A stretch of 35,463 nucleotides of DNA from positions 1-35,463 of the forward strand of contig DDSR01000374.1 in NCBI GenBank assembly GCA_002343455.1, in the 5' to 3' direction. Both the position numbers and the translations under genes were made by a program. The stretch is from Deltaproteobacteria bacterium UBA2385 (GTDB lineage: Bacteria; Myxococcota_A; UBA796; UBA2385). Shown here one piece after another: positions 1 through 7,458 of the stretch. The notes beneath the pieces were generated by a model that saw only the letters and a program-made list of their open reading frames with translations, made no database searches and was not told the DNA's origin. Position 1 is the first letter of the stretch. Every line of letters starts with the position of its first letter.

Positions 1-101
1 TCGCCGCCTCCGCCGTCCCCCGGGTCGGCCGTGTCGGACTTGCCGGTACAGGCGAGAAGCGCAGTCAGGAGGCCCAACGGGAGGAGAATGGAGTGGATCA
101 T
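1..101 (-). CDS. Lipoprotein, N-terminal fragment (runs off the window)
   Basis: Translation from the ATG at 101 gives a hydrophobic leader ending in a lipobox L-L-A-C, then T-G-K-S-D-T-A-D-P-G-D-G-G-G-G. This is a classic signal peptidase II lipoprotein start with a flexible Asp/Gly spacer. Only 33 residues are inside the window, so the mature domain is unknown. The N terminus resembles that of the beta-helix lipoprotein at 12702, which also has A-C-T-G-K followed by D-T. There is no Shine-Dalgarno sequence. A TACGGT hexamer ends exactly 6 bases before the ATG, suggesting its own leaderless transcript although the EVE gene ends only 23 bases upstream. Confidence 0.75.
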   Translation of the reverse strand, partial: MIHSILLPLGLLTALLACTGKSDTADPGDGGGG

Positions 102-107
102 GCTGCC

Positions 108-113
108 ACCGTA
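108..113 (-). promoter_or_regulatory. Candidate -10 element of a leaderless promoter
   Basis: TACGGT on the minus strand, separated from the ATG at 101 by 6 bases. With a -10 hexamer at -12 to -7, transcription would start on the A of the ATG. The start has no Shine-Dalgarno sequence. No convincing -35 was seen. Confidence 0.4.
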
Positions 114-124
114 ACCGGTGCAAC

Positions 125-586
125 TCAGGGAGAGGCCGACAGCTCCTTCACCCGCTGGAAGTGGGCGTCGAGGACGGGCTGGACCGACAAGCGCGAGCCC
201 TTCCGCAGCAGCTCCATGCCCTCGAGGCCCGGATCGGCCTTCAGCTCGGCCAGGGGCAGCGGGCGAGGCAGCCGCTCCACGAACTCCAGGTCGACCAGGA
301 TCCAGCGAGGAGCCTCCTTCGTCGCCTTCGCGTCGAAGTACTTCGAGGCCGGGTCGAACTGGGTGGGGTCGGGGTAGGGCGCGCTGGCCACCCGGGCGAT
401 GCCGACCAGGGCGGGCGGATCGGCGTTGCTGTGGTGGAAGAGCACCAGCTCGCCCACCTTCATCTGGTCCCGCATCAGGTTGCGCGCCTGGTAGTTGCGC
501 ACTCCCTCCCACATCGTCCGCCCCTCGCGCTCCAGGCGGTCGATGCTGTAGGCCTCGGGCTCGCTCTTCACCAGCCAGCAGCTCAC
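125..586 (-). CDS. EVE domain-containing protein
   Basis: A 153-residue single-domain protein of the EVE/PUA-like fold (thymocyte nuclear protein 1 family), a family thought to bind modified nucleobases in nucleic acid. The N terminus W-L-V-K-S-E-P-E-A-Y-S, then W-E-G-V-R-N-Y-Q-A-R-N, the H-H-S-N segment and the D-P-T-Q-F-D-P-A-S-K-Y-F-D-A-K region are family hallmarks, and the length matches standalone EVE proteins. The start is taken as the GTG at 586, which overlaps the stop of the upstream M16 gene (GTGA), so translation is probably coupled. The open frame extends much further upstream but only as a shadow of the peptidase gene. The link to the M16 peptidases is by operon only; no functional connection is evident. 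Confidence 0.88.
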   Translation of the reverse strand: MSCWLVKSEPEAYSIDRLEREGRTMWEGVRNYQARNLMRDQMKVGELVLFHHSNADPPALVGIARVASAPYPDPTQFDPASKYFDAKATKEAPRWILVDLEFVERLPRPLPLAELKADPGLEGMELLRKGSRLSVQPVLDAHFQRVKELSASP

Positions 587-2040
587 AGCACCTCCACCGC
601 GTGCCCAAGCGACTTGAGCGCCTCGACCGTGTCGACCTCGACCCCGTCGTCGCCCGCGGCCTTGGCCGGCCCGACCACCACCACGGTCATCGCCGCCGGG
701 TCGAACCAGGTCGTCGCCGCTGCGCCCACCGCGGCCGCATCCGGGCCGTTCACCTCGGCGGCGAAGCGGACGAAGGCGTCGGGACCCTGGCCGTTGGCGA
801 TGGCCAGGGCGAAGGCGCCGGCCGTGCCGCGGTTGCCCTCGAAGGAGCCCGGCAGCGAGCGGATCAGGTAGTCGCGGGTCAGCTTCAGCTCGTCGGCCGT
901 CGGCTCCCGGCGGGCGTCCTGCAGCTCCTTCAGGATCTCGCCTACCGCCGGCGCGGTCTTGTCGGCCTGCACGCTGGCCCGCGCGCTGAAGACGCCGACC
1001 GCGCGGTCTTCGCTGAAGCCACCGAAGGCGCCGTAGGACCAGCCCTTCTCCTCGCGCAGGTTCATGTTCAGCCGCGAGCCGAACATCCCGCCGAAGAGGG
1101 TGCCCGCGACGTTGGCAGCCGGGTACTCGGGCGAGGTCCGGCCGACCGCCGTGCGACCGGCGTAGATCACCGACTGGACCGCGCCCGGGTGCTCCTTGAA
1201 GAGGATCCGCGTGGCGCTGACCGCCGGGGCCGCCGGCAGCTCGCCGCGGCTGGCCTTGCCCTTGGCCCAGCCGCCCAGCCGGGCGTCGAGCAGGGTCTTC
1301 AGCTCGTCCTGGGTGATGGCGCCGCTGACCACCAGGGTGGCGTTGCCGGCGTGCCACCAGCTCTTGTAGAGGGCCTGGACATCGCTGAGCGCCAGCGATC
1401 TGACGCTGGCCTCGTCGCCGATCACCGCGGTCCCGTAGGGGTGATCTGCGCCGAAGAGGGCACCCTGGAAGGTCCGCGAGGCCACATCCCGGGGCTCGGC
1501 CTTGTTGGCCGAGATCTGGTCCAGGGTCTGCTGCTTGACGCGGGCGAAGTCCCCCTTGTCGAAGCGCGGGCTGAGCAGGACCTCAGTCAGGAGATCCAGC
1601 GCCGGGGGCAGGGCCTCGCCGCCCAGGGCGTCCAGGACCACCATGCTGTTGTCGCCTCCGCCCCAGACCGAGAGCTCGGCGCCCTGCGCGCCCAGGTCCG
1701 CGGCGAGCTGGGCGCCCGTCCGCTTCCTGGTGCCCTCGTCCAGCATCGAGGCCGTCAGGGCCTGCGCGCCGGCCTTGCCCTTGGGGTTGGCGTCGCGGCC
1801 GACGGCCATCACGACCTGCACCGTGACCAGGGGCAGGTTGGGGTTCTCGACCAGGTAGACCGGGATCCCGTTCTTCAGCTCGAAGCGGCTGGCCTGAGGC
1901 GCCGTCCAGGGCTCTTCCGCGGCCGGCGCCGGCTGGGTCGCCCGCCAGGCGTGGGGGTCGGGAGGGGGCGCCACGACCGCCTCGGGGACGGGCTTCTTGC
2001 TGGCGCAGGCGAGGAGGAGGAGCAGGGAGAGGGAAGACAT
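583..2040 (-). CDS. M16 family peptidase, non-catalytic partner, lipoprotein
   Basis: A 485-residue M16-fold protein with a lipoprotein signal (lipobox L-L-A-C, Cys12) and a Pro/Ala-rich spacer before the peptidase fold at about residue 50. The zinc motif HxxEH is absent: the aligned segment reads G-K-A-G-A-Q-A-L-T-A-S-M-L-D-E-G-T. It keeps the R/Y-type region R-E-E-K-G-W-S-Y-G-A-F, which in paired bacterial M16 enzymes comes from the inactive subunit and completes the substrate site. Its start overlaps the stop of the catalytic gene by one base (TGATG), so the two are very likely translated together and form a heterodimer. The lipid anchor would tether the complex in the envelope. The substrate cannot be read from the sequence. 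Confidence 0.9.
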   Translation of the reverse strand: MSSLSLLLLLACASKKPVPEAVVAPPPDPHAWRATQPAPAAEEPWTAPQASRFELKNGIPVYLVENPNLPLVTVQVVMAVGRDANPKGKAGAQALTASMLDEGTRKRTGAQLAADLGAQGAELSVWGGGDNSMVVLDALGGEALPPALDLLTEVLLSPRFDKGDFARVKQQTLDQISANKAEPRDVASRTFQGALFGADHPYGTAVIGDEASVRSLALSDVQALYKSWWHAGNATLVVSGAITQDELKTLLDARLGGWAKGKASRGELPAAPAVSATRILFKEHPGAVQSVIYAGRTAVGRTSPEYPAANVAGTLFGGMFGSRLNMNLREEKGWSYGAFGGFSEDRAVGVFSARASVQADKTAPAVGEILKELQDARREPTADELKLTRDYLIRSLPGSFEGNRGTAGAFALAIANGQGPDAFVRFAAEVNGPDAAAVGAAATTWFDPAAMTVVVVGPAKAAGDDGVEVDTVEALKSLGHAVEVL

Positions 2041-3371
2041 CAGCGGGACTCCTCGGGGGTGACGACGATGACGACGCGGTTGTCGGTGCGCAGGGCACCC
2101 AGGGCCTGCGACATGGCCTTGGCGTCGACCGCCGCCAGGGCCTTCAGCTCGGTGGCGAGGTGGCCGGGGTCGCCGGTGAAGTGGTTGTAGTGGTTGAGCA
2201 CATCGGCCTTGCCGCCGAAGCCGCCCAGGCTCTCCAGCCCGCGCAGCACCTGGGCCTGCATCCCGCGCAGCGCGCGGGTCAGCTCGGTCGGGGTCGGCCC
2301 CTTCTCGCGGAGCTGCTCGACCACCTTCCAGGCCTCGGCCTCCAGCCTGGCGGGGTCCTGGCCGGGCTTGCCGGTCAGCTCGATCCCGAAGACCGAGCCC
2401 TGGTTCAGCGAGTACTGCCAGGCCGAGACGCTCTGGGCGATCTGCTGCTTCTCGACCAGCTCGGTGTACAGCCGGCTGCTCTTGCCCTCGGACAGCACCC
2501 GACCGGCCAGGATCAGCTCGGCGTCGCCGGGCTGGAGGACCGCGGGGGTGATCCAGGCCATGGTCACCCGGGGCAGCTCGACCTTGTCGGTCATCGCCTC
2601 TCGGCGCTCGGCCGTGATCGGCTGGGTCTGGATCACCAGCTCGGGAGGGGTCGGGCCGGCCGGGATCTCGGCGAAGTAGCGGTTGACCATGGCCAGCGCC
2701 TGGTCGCGATCGAAGTCGCCGACGATCGCCAGGGTGGCGTTGTTCGGGGCGTACCAGGTGCGGAAGAAGTCCGTGACATCCGCCAGCGTGGCGGCCTCAA
2801 GGTCCTGGTGGGTGCCGATGACCACGCCGTTGTAGGGGTGCGGCGCCGGGAAGAGCAGCTGGAACAGCCGCTCGTCGGCCTTGCCATAGGGCACGTTCTC
2901 CACGCTCTGCTGGCGCTCCTTGCGGACCACCGCCTTCTGGTTGTCCAGGCGCTCCTGGGACAGCGTGTCCAGCAGGAAGCCCATCCGGTCGCTCTCCAGC
3001 CAGAGGGCCAGCTCGAGCTGGTTGGCCGGGACGGTCTCGAAGTAGTTGGTGCGATCGAAGTCCGTCGTCCCGTTGACCATCGGCGCACCGGCCGCCTCGA
3101 GGATCGGGAAGAAGGCGTCCTCGGGCACGTTGCGGCTGCCCTGGAACATGATGTGCTCGAAGAGGTGCGCGAAGCCGCTGCGCCCAGGCACCTCGTTGCC
3201 CCCGCCCACGTGGTACCAGATGTTGACCGCGACCAGGGGCAGGCGGTCGTCCTGGGAGAGGATCACCTCCAGCCCGTTGTCCAGGGTGATCTTCTCGAAG
3301 GGGATCTCGGGCACAGGCACATCGGCCCGGGAGGGGAGGGCGAGGCTGGCCAGCAGCAGCAGGGCGTTCAT
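2040..3371 (-). CDS. M16 family zinc metallopeptidase, catalytic subunit
   Basis: A 443-residue secreted M16 (pitrilysin/insulinase-type) peptidase. It starts with a Sec signal peptide ending near L-P-S-R-A-D, then the peptidase domain with H-L-F-E-H at residues 69-73 (two zinc histidines and the catalytic Glu). The likely third zinc ligand is Glu152 in V-V-R-K-E-R-Q-Q-S-V-E-N. The downstream M16 half-domain carries the usual V-T-M-A-W region. It is the first gene of a minus-strand operon with the inactive M16 subunit and the EVE protein. A GGAG Shine-Dalgarno sequence precedes the ATG. It diverges from the exbB-like gene with only 41 bases between start codons, so the two promoters must overlap or abut. 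Confidence 0.92.
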   Translation of the reverse strand: MNALLLLASLALPSRADVPVPEIPFEKITLDNGLEVILSQDDRLPLVAVNIWYHVGGGNEVPGRSGFAHLFEHIMFQGSRNVPEDAFFPILEAAGAPMVNGTTDFDRTNYFETVPANQLELALWLESDRMGFLLDTLSQERLDNQKAVVRKERQQSVENVPYGKADERLFQLLFPAPHPYNGVVIGTHQDLEAATLADVTDFFRTWYAPNNATLAIVGDFDRDQALAMVNRYFAEIPAGPTPPELVIQTQPITAERREAMTDKVELPRVTMAWITPAVLQPGDAELILAGRVLSEGKSSRLYTELVEKQQIAQSVSAWQYSLNQGSVFGIELTGKPGQDPARLEAEAWKVVEQLREKGPTPTELTRALRGMQAQVLRGLESLGGFGGKADVLNHYNHFTGDPGHLATELKALAAVDAKAMSQALGALRTDNRVVIVVTPEESR

Positions 3372-3412
3372 AGGGGCTCCGGGTGGGCCGAGTGGTTATC
3401 CCATCGGGGAGA

Positions 3413-4030
3413 ATGGACACACTTCTCGCCCTTCGCGAGCTCCTGAAGGCCGGCGGGCTGGCGATGCTGCCCCTGCTGTTGTGCTCGGTGGCGGCTGGCG
3501 CGGCGACGCTGCACCTGCTGATCCGCCACGCGCTGGCCCGGGTCGGTCACACCCGCCTGCTGGAGGAGGACGTCCGGCCCGAGACGCTGGAGGTGCTGGA
3601 GAGCGTCTGCCTCGCCGATCGTTCCGCCCTGGGCGAGGTCATGGCCACCACCATCCAGGCCGCTCGCGCGCGGCCCGGCGCCGCGCCCGAGGTCTCCCGG
3701 CGGGCCATCGACCAGGCCCTGGACAGCCTCGAGTCGGGGCTGGTCGTCCTGGCCTTCATCGCCCAGGCGGCCCCCCTCTTCGGCCTGCTGGGCACGGTCC
3801 TGGGCATGGTCGACCTCTTCGCCTCGATGGAGTCCGCCGGCGACAAGGTCGGCGCCTCGACCCTGGCCAGCGGCATCTGGAAAGCCCTGATCACCACCGC
3901 CACCGGGCTTGGCATCGCCATCCCCGCCCTGGGCCTGCACGCCCTCTTCAGCCGGAGGCTGGACCGGCTGGCGCTGCGGATGGAGGAGGGCGCCGGCCGG
4001 GTCCTGGACCTCGTGAGGGCCAGGCCGTGA
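3413..4030 (+). CDS. MotA/TolQ/ExbB family proton channel protein
   Basis: A 205-residue inner-membrane protein with three predicted membrane segments: near the N terminus (L-A-M-L-P-L-L-L-C-S), and a conserved pair, one including A-P-L-F-G-L-L-G-T-V-L-G-M-V and one including A-L-I-T-T-A-T-G-L-G-I-A-I-P-A. That pair with its G-L-L-G-T-V and T-T-A-x-G-L motifs is the signature of TolQ/ExbB. The protein forms the proton-conducting channel that energises outer-membrane processes with an ExbD/TolR partner, encoded 10 bases downstream. I chose the ATG at 3413 because ExbB proteins begin shortly before the first membrane helix; an in-frame GTG at 3383 would add ten atypical residues. No TonB or TolA gene is present, so the energised partner is unknown. 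Confidence 0.9.
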   Translation: MDTLLALRELLKAGGLAMLPLLLCSVAAGAATLHLLIRHALARVGHTRLLEEDVRPETLEVLESVCLADRSALGEVMATTIQAARARPGAAPEVSRRAIDQALDSLESGLVVLAFIAQAAPLFGLLGTVLGMVDLFASMESAGDKVGASTLASGIWKALITTATGLGIAIPALGLHALFSRRLDRLALRMEEGAGRVLDLVRARP

Positions 4031-4040
4031 AGGCCCAGCC

Positions 4041-4430
4041 ATGAGGCGCCGCCGCGCGATGCTGGCGATCAACATCTCGCCGCTGATCGACGTCGTCTTC
4101 ATCCTGCTGGTCTTCGTCGTGCTGACCGCCCGCTTCGTCGAGCGCGAGCAGCTCGAGGTCCAGGTGCCCATCAGCCAGGCGGGCCTGCCCCAGGCGCCCG
4201 AGGGCCCGCTGACCGTGGTCCTGACCCGACAAGGAGAGCTGTCGATCGAGGGGCGCCCGATCGAGGAGGCGCGGCTGCGGGCGATCTTCACGGCGGCCCG
4301 GGCGAACCACGACTCGCTGCTGCTGGTCGCCGACGAAGGCGCCGCCTTGCAGCTCGCCGTCACGGTGCTCACCGAGGCCGGCGAGGCGGGCTTCGAGAAG
4401 ACGGCGATCGCCACGCGACCCCCGCCCTAG
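4041..4430 (+). CDS. ExbD/TolR family biopolymer transport protein
   Basis: A 129-residue ExbD/TolR protein: short basic cytoplasmic tail (M-R-R-R-R), one membrane helix with the invariant aspartate (Asp17 in I-S-P-L-I-D-V-V-F-I-L-L-V-F), then a periplasmic domain ending in a Pro-rich tail. The Asp is the proton-carrying residue of the ExbB-ExbD motor. It lies 10 bases after the ExbB-like gene, in the usual order. TolR and ExbD cannot be told apart here because tolA, tolB, pal and tonB are all absent. Confidence 0.9.
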   Translation: MRRRRAMLAINISPLIDVVFILLVFVVLTARFVEREQLEVQVPISQAGLPQAPEGPLTVVLTRQGELSIEGRPIEEARLRAIFTAARANHDSLLLVADEGAALQLAVTVLTEAGEAGFEKTAIATRPPP

Positions 4431-4451
4431 CCCTAGCCCTCAGCCCTGGCA

Positions 4452-4466
4452 CTTTCGTGACGAAAG
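4452..4466. promoter_or_regulatory. Perfect 15-bp palindrome, possible operator
   Basis: CTTTCGT-G-ACGAAAG, two perfect 7-base arms around one base, in the 106-base gap between the ExbD-like gene and the small membrane protein gene at 4537. It is AT-richer than its surroundings and sits about 70 bases before the next start codon. It looks like a dimeric regulator site; there is no U-tract, which argues against a terminator. Confidence 0.4.
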
Positions 4467-4536
4467 GCGCGGCGCTTGGGGCCGACTCCGGGATCACCTC
4501 GCGCCCGACCGGGCAGGTCCTCTTCCGGAGTCCGCC

Positions 4537-4713
4537 ATGAGCCAGACCCTCTTCCCGCTGCGCCCCGTCCATCACCCCGCCTCGCTCTTCCTGCTCGGCT
4601 TGCTGCTCGGGCTCGTCCTGGCCCTGCCCGGCTGGCTGGCAGCCGCGGGCGGCAGCAGCGCGCTGAGCGCCCTCAGCGAACCTGCGAGCCCGGCGATGCT
4701 GGCCTCCCGCTGA
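4537..4713 (+). CDS. Small single-pass membrane protein (58 aa), unknown function
   Basis: A 58-codon open frame from the ATG at 4537, preceded by a CGGAG Shine-Dalgarno sequence at a 6-base spacing. The product has a short polar N terminus (M-S-Q-T-L-F-P-L-R-P-V-H-H), one strongly hydrophobic segment (L-F-L-L-G-L-L-L-G-L-V-L-A-L-P) and an Ala/Ser-rich tail. It lies 106 bases after the ExbB/ExbD pair on the same strand and ends 11 bases before the stop of the convergent flavoprotein gene. I do not recognise a family. The ribosome site, hydrophobic segment and lack of a competing gene support it, but conservation is untested. Confidence 0.55.
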   Translation: MSQTLFPLRPVHHPASLFLLGLLLGLVLALPGWLAAAGGSSALSALSEPASPAMLASR

Positions 4714-4724
4714 GGCGCTGAAGC

Positions 4725-6197
4725 TCAGCGCAGGGGGAGGCCGGCGCCGAAGCGCCCGCTCGGATCGACCCGCGCCTTCAGGGCCAGGAAGTCGTCGACG
4801 ACCGAGCCGTAGGCCTGGCGCAGCTCGGCGGCCGTGCGCTCGGCGTAGCCATAGCCGTAGAGGCCGGCCCCCAGCGCCGTGGCCTCGCGGCGGAGCGTCG
4901 CTACGGTCTCGATGATCGGCTGCACCTGCGGCCCCGGGGGGACCGAGTAGTTGAAGCCGAAGGACCAGCGGTAGCGCTCGCCCTGCCGCGCCGGGAAGGA
5001 GAAGGCGGCCCGACGATGGGCGGGGTCCACCGGGTCCAGCGGGTCGCCGGGGTAGGCGAAGGACAGTCCGCTCATCAGGTGCCGGCACCCGCGACGGGCG
5101 AAGACCTCGTCCCGGGTGAAGCAGAGGAAGCGCCGGAAGCTGTCGTAGTCGGCGAAGAAGAAGTCGTTCCAGATGTGCTTGTAGCCGACCAGCGAGGAGA
5201 CATAGGAGGCGCTGCGGTTGTGCCGGTCGTTGGACTGATCGGCCTTCACAATGGCCCGGTGCCCCAGCACCCGCCGGGACCGCTCCAGGTGGGCGAAGGC
5301 CTCGGGCGCGTCGCGCAGCAGATCCCGGGCCTGCTGCTGCGAGTCCGCCTCCAGCCCCAGCTCGAACTGCAAGAAGGGGGTGTCGAGGATGGGGCCCTCG
5401 ACCACGAGGTGAGCCAGGTCGCCGGGCACCGCAGGGTGCTCCAGGGCCTGCCGCACGAGGTCCATGGCGCCGGGCAGATCGCGGTGCTGGTAGCGGAAGA
5501 TGGCCAGCCAGGGCCGGTGGGGGCGGGTCTCCAGCTCGACCTCGTCGATGACGCCCAGCTCGCCGAAGCCTCCCATCGCGTGGCGGAAGAGGTCGGCGTT
5601 CTCTTCGGGCGAGCACCACGCTTCGTCACCGTCGGGCAGGACGAGCCGAAAGGCCCGCACCTGGTCGAGCTGCCGGCCCCAGGCCACCGAGGCCGTGCCG
5701 ATGCCACCGCCCACCGAGAGCGTGCCGCCGATCGTCGTCGTCAGGTGGTCGGTGAGCACCGGGCAGCTCCGGCCCCGGGGGCGCAGCCAGGCCTGCAAGC
5801 TGCGCCAGGTGTGCACCGCCGAGACCCGCACCCGCGTCGGCCCGACCATCGTCGGGGCGGCCCAGCGCCCCGAGGCCCGGTCCAGGCGGATCTGCAGGCC
5901 CCCCGCGCGCGGCAGCGTCTGCCCGTTGGCGGAGTGACGGCTCCCGGCGACCGTCACGGCCTCGCCCTGTCGGGCGGCCTTCGCCAGGAGGGATCGCAGC
6001 TCCTCCCGGCTGCCCGCCATGGCGACGCGGTGCTCGCTGCGCCGCAGGCCGCCGAAGTCCGTGCCCTCGCCGATCTGGGGCTCCATCCGGCCTCGGGCCA
6101 CGGACAGGAGGGTCCCCGGCGCGACCGCGGCCGCCGCGACGGCGTACCGCGCGAAGTCCAGCACCCGGTCGATGCTGCCTTCGGGCGGCGCTGCCAT
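4725..6197 (-). CDS. FAD-linked oxidase, cytokinin dehydrogenase-like (VAO family)
   Basis: A 490-residue flavoprotein of the vanillyl-alcohol-oxidase/PCMH family. The FAD-binding half contains G-S-R-H-S-A-N-G-Q (His88, matching the covalently flavinylated His of the G-H-S-x-N-G-Q motif in cytokinin dehydrogenases). Further on are L-T-D-H-L-T-T-T-I-G-G-T-L-S (Asp150 aligns with the catalytic Asp of plant cytokinin dehydrogenase), S-P-E-E-N-A-D-L-F and G-G-F-G-E-L-G-V-I. The C terminus has the D-P-S-G-R-F-G-x-G-L ending. The real substrate may be another amine or alcohol. Start ATG 6197 has a GGAGAG ribosome site. It lies 32 bases behind the Rieske oxygenase, likely in one operon. No obvious signal peptide, though residues 10-35 are hydrophobic. 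Confidence 0.85.
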   Translation of the reverse strand: MAAPPEGSIDRVLDFARYAVAAAAVAPGTLLSVARGRMEPQIGEGTDFGGLRRSEHRVAMAGSREELRSLLAKAARQGEAVTVAGSRHSANGQTLPRAGGLQIRLDRASGRWAAPTMVGPTRVRVSAVHTWRSLQAWLRPRGRSCPVLTDHLTTTIGGTLSVGGGIGTASVAWGRQLDQVRAFRLVLPDGDEAWCSPEENADLFRHAMGGFGELGVIDEVELETRPHRPWLAIFRYQHRDLPGAMDLVRQALEHPAVPGDLAHLVVEGPILDTPFLQFELGLEADSQQQARDLLRDAPEAFAHLERSRRVLGHRAIVKADQSNDRHNRSASYVSSLVGYKHIWNDFFFADYDSFRRFLCFTRDEVFARRGCRHLMSGLSFAYPGDPLDPVDPAHRRAAFSFPARQGERYRWSFGFNYSVPPGPQVQPIIETVATLRREATALGAGLYGYGYAERTAAELRQAYGSVVDDFLALKARVDPSGRFGAGLPLR

Positions 6198-6229
6198 GGG
6201 ACTCTCCGGCGGGGAGGGCGAGCTGGGGC

Positions 6230-7270
6230 TCAGGAGGACACCTCCGGGTAGAACTGGCGGAACCAGCGTCGCAGGCTGTACACGGGGCCGTCGGCCTCGA
6301 CCAGCAGGGGCTGAGGGTGGTGGACCTTGGCCTCCCAGACCTCGACGTCGGACCACCACTGCGTGACCCAGGCGCCGACGATGTACCAGACCAGGGCCCG
6401 AGGCAGGCGGCGCTCGGCCCACCAGGTGAAGCGGACCCGCAAGGCCAGGGGCGCGTCGGCCTCGTGGACCGGCGTGTGGGTCTGGGCGATGCGCACCGAT
6501 CCCAGCTCGGGCATCGTGATCTCGAACATCACGAGGCTGGCCGGACCGACCAGGGTGGCGTGGGCGTGGGCCCCCGTGCGCGGCAGATCGCGGCCCAGGA
6601 CCACGAGGTGGGCGTCGTCGGTGAAGTGAGCGAGGTGGGGGCGGGCCTCGTCCAGCGCCCAGGTCGAGCTGTGGCGCAGGCGGACCCCGGGCACTGTCCG
6701 CCTGGACCAGGGCACCATCATCGGACTGTGCAGGAAGGCGAAGTGCTGGGCGTCGACACTATTCTCGGCGAACTCCAGCAGGTGGGTGCGGATGTCGCGG
6801 GGCCGGTGCCGGCCGCGCAGCACCCAGTCCCCGCCCTCCAGCTCGGGCCAGTAGGCCGGCTGGTAGGGCGGCTGTCCGTCCGGCTGCGTGGGACCGTTCC
6901 AGACGAAGATCAGCCCGTACCGTTCGAAGACCGGCAGGCAGGGCACCCGGGCCCGGGGCGGGTGATCCTGCACCGGCACATGCTGCAGCATGCCGGCGCC
7001 GTCGTAGCACCAGCCGTGAAAGGGGCAGACCAGCGTGTCCCCTTCGACCCGGCCTCCCGCCAGGCTGGCGCCCAGGTGCGCGCAGCGGGCGTGCAGGGCG
7101 TGCACCCGGCCGGACCGGGTTCGGAAGACGGCGAGGTCCTGGCCCAGGGCCTCCACCGCCAGCACCTGCCCGGGCGCGAGGTCCACGCTGTCCAGCAGGT
7201 GGAACCAGCCGCTGGGATGGCCAGAGGGGTAGCTGGCCGCCCGTCGACGCTCGTGGGGGGTCGAGGGCAT
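6230..7270 (-). CDS. Rieske non-heme iron oxygenase, sterol-type (KshA/DAF-36/Neverland-like)
   Basis: A 346-residue oxygenase alpha subunit. The Rieske [2Fe-2S] domain has C63-x-H65 (R-C-A-H-L-G) and C82-P-F-H85-G-W. The catalytic domain has E-N-S-V-D-A-Q-H-F-A-F-L-H, with Asp173, His176 and His181 in the N-xx-D-xx-H-xxxx-H iron-site pattern. The C terminus, W-S-D-V-E-V-W-E-A-K then R-R-W-F-R-Q-F-Y, resembles 3-ketosteroid 9-alpha-hydroxylase and cholesterol 7-desaturase proteins, so a sterol or other polycyclic lipid substrate is plausible. No reductase or ferredoxin is adjacent. The ATG at 7270 is the only start close to the conserved N terminus; its ribosome site is weak. Likely co-transcribed with the flavoprotein downstream. 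Confidence 0.88.
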   Translation of the reverse strand: MPSTPHERRRAASYPSGHPSGWFHLLDSVDLAPGQVLAVEALGQDLAVFRTRSGRVHALHARCAHLGASLAGGRVEGDTLVCPFHGWCYDGAGMLQHVPVQDHPPRARVPCLPVFERYGLIFVWNGPTQPDGQPPYQPAYWPELEGGDWVLRGRHRPRDIRTHLLEFAENSVDAQHFAFLHSPMMVPWSRRTVPGVRLRHSSTWALDEARPHLAHFTDDAHLVVLGRDLPRTGAHAHATLVGPASLVMFEITMPELGSVRIAQTHTPVHEADAPLALRVRFTWWAERRLPRALVWYIVGAWVTQWWSDVEVWEAKVHHPQPLLVEADGPVYSLRRWFRQFYPEVSS

Positions 7271-7355
7271 CGCGGGCGCTTCGGACCAGGCGGCGGCGGC
7301 GGCGCGCAGGGCTCGGGTGGGGCTGGGCAGGGGGACCTCACAGGCGTCTCCCCCA

Positions 7356-7383
7356 AGGATAAATGCTCGCTGGCGTTTGTCAA
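7356..7383 (-). promoter_or_regulatory. Candidate sigma70-type promoter for the Rieske-flavoprotein operon
   Basis: On the minus strand a perfect TTGACA (7383-7378), a 16-base spacer and TATCCT (7361-7356). It sits in an AT-rich pocket of the 188-base divergent gap and points toward the Rieske gene, giving a leader of about 80 bases. No other canonical feature was seen in this gap. Confidence 0.5.
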
Positions 7384-7458
7384 CGAAATTGCGGACCCGG
7401 CCTCGACGCCCCTTCCTGCCCCGACCGCGATACCCGTATGGCCTCCTGGGAGGTCCCT

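Noticed and set aside
118..2190. 690-codon plus-strand open frame opposite the M16 and EVE genes
   Set aside because: Arg/Gly/Pro/Ala-rich composition without domain structure; an antisense shadow of well-supported genes in GC-rich DNA.
4725..7270. Rieske gene pair as a complete ring-hydroxylating dioxygenase system
   Set aside because: No beta subunit, ferredoxin or reductase gene is present; the neighbour is a VAO-type flavoprotein, not an electron-transfer reductase.
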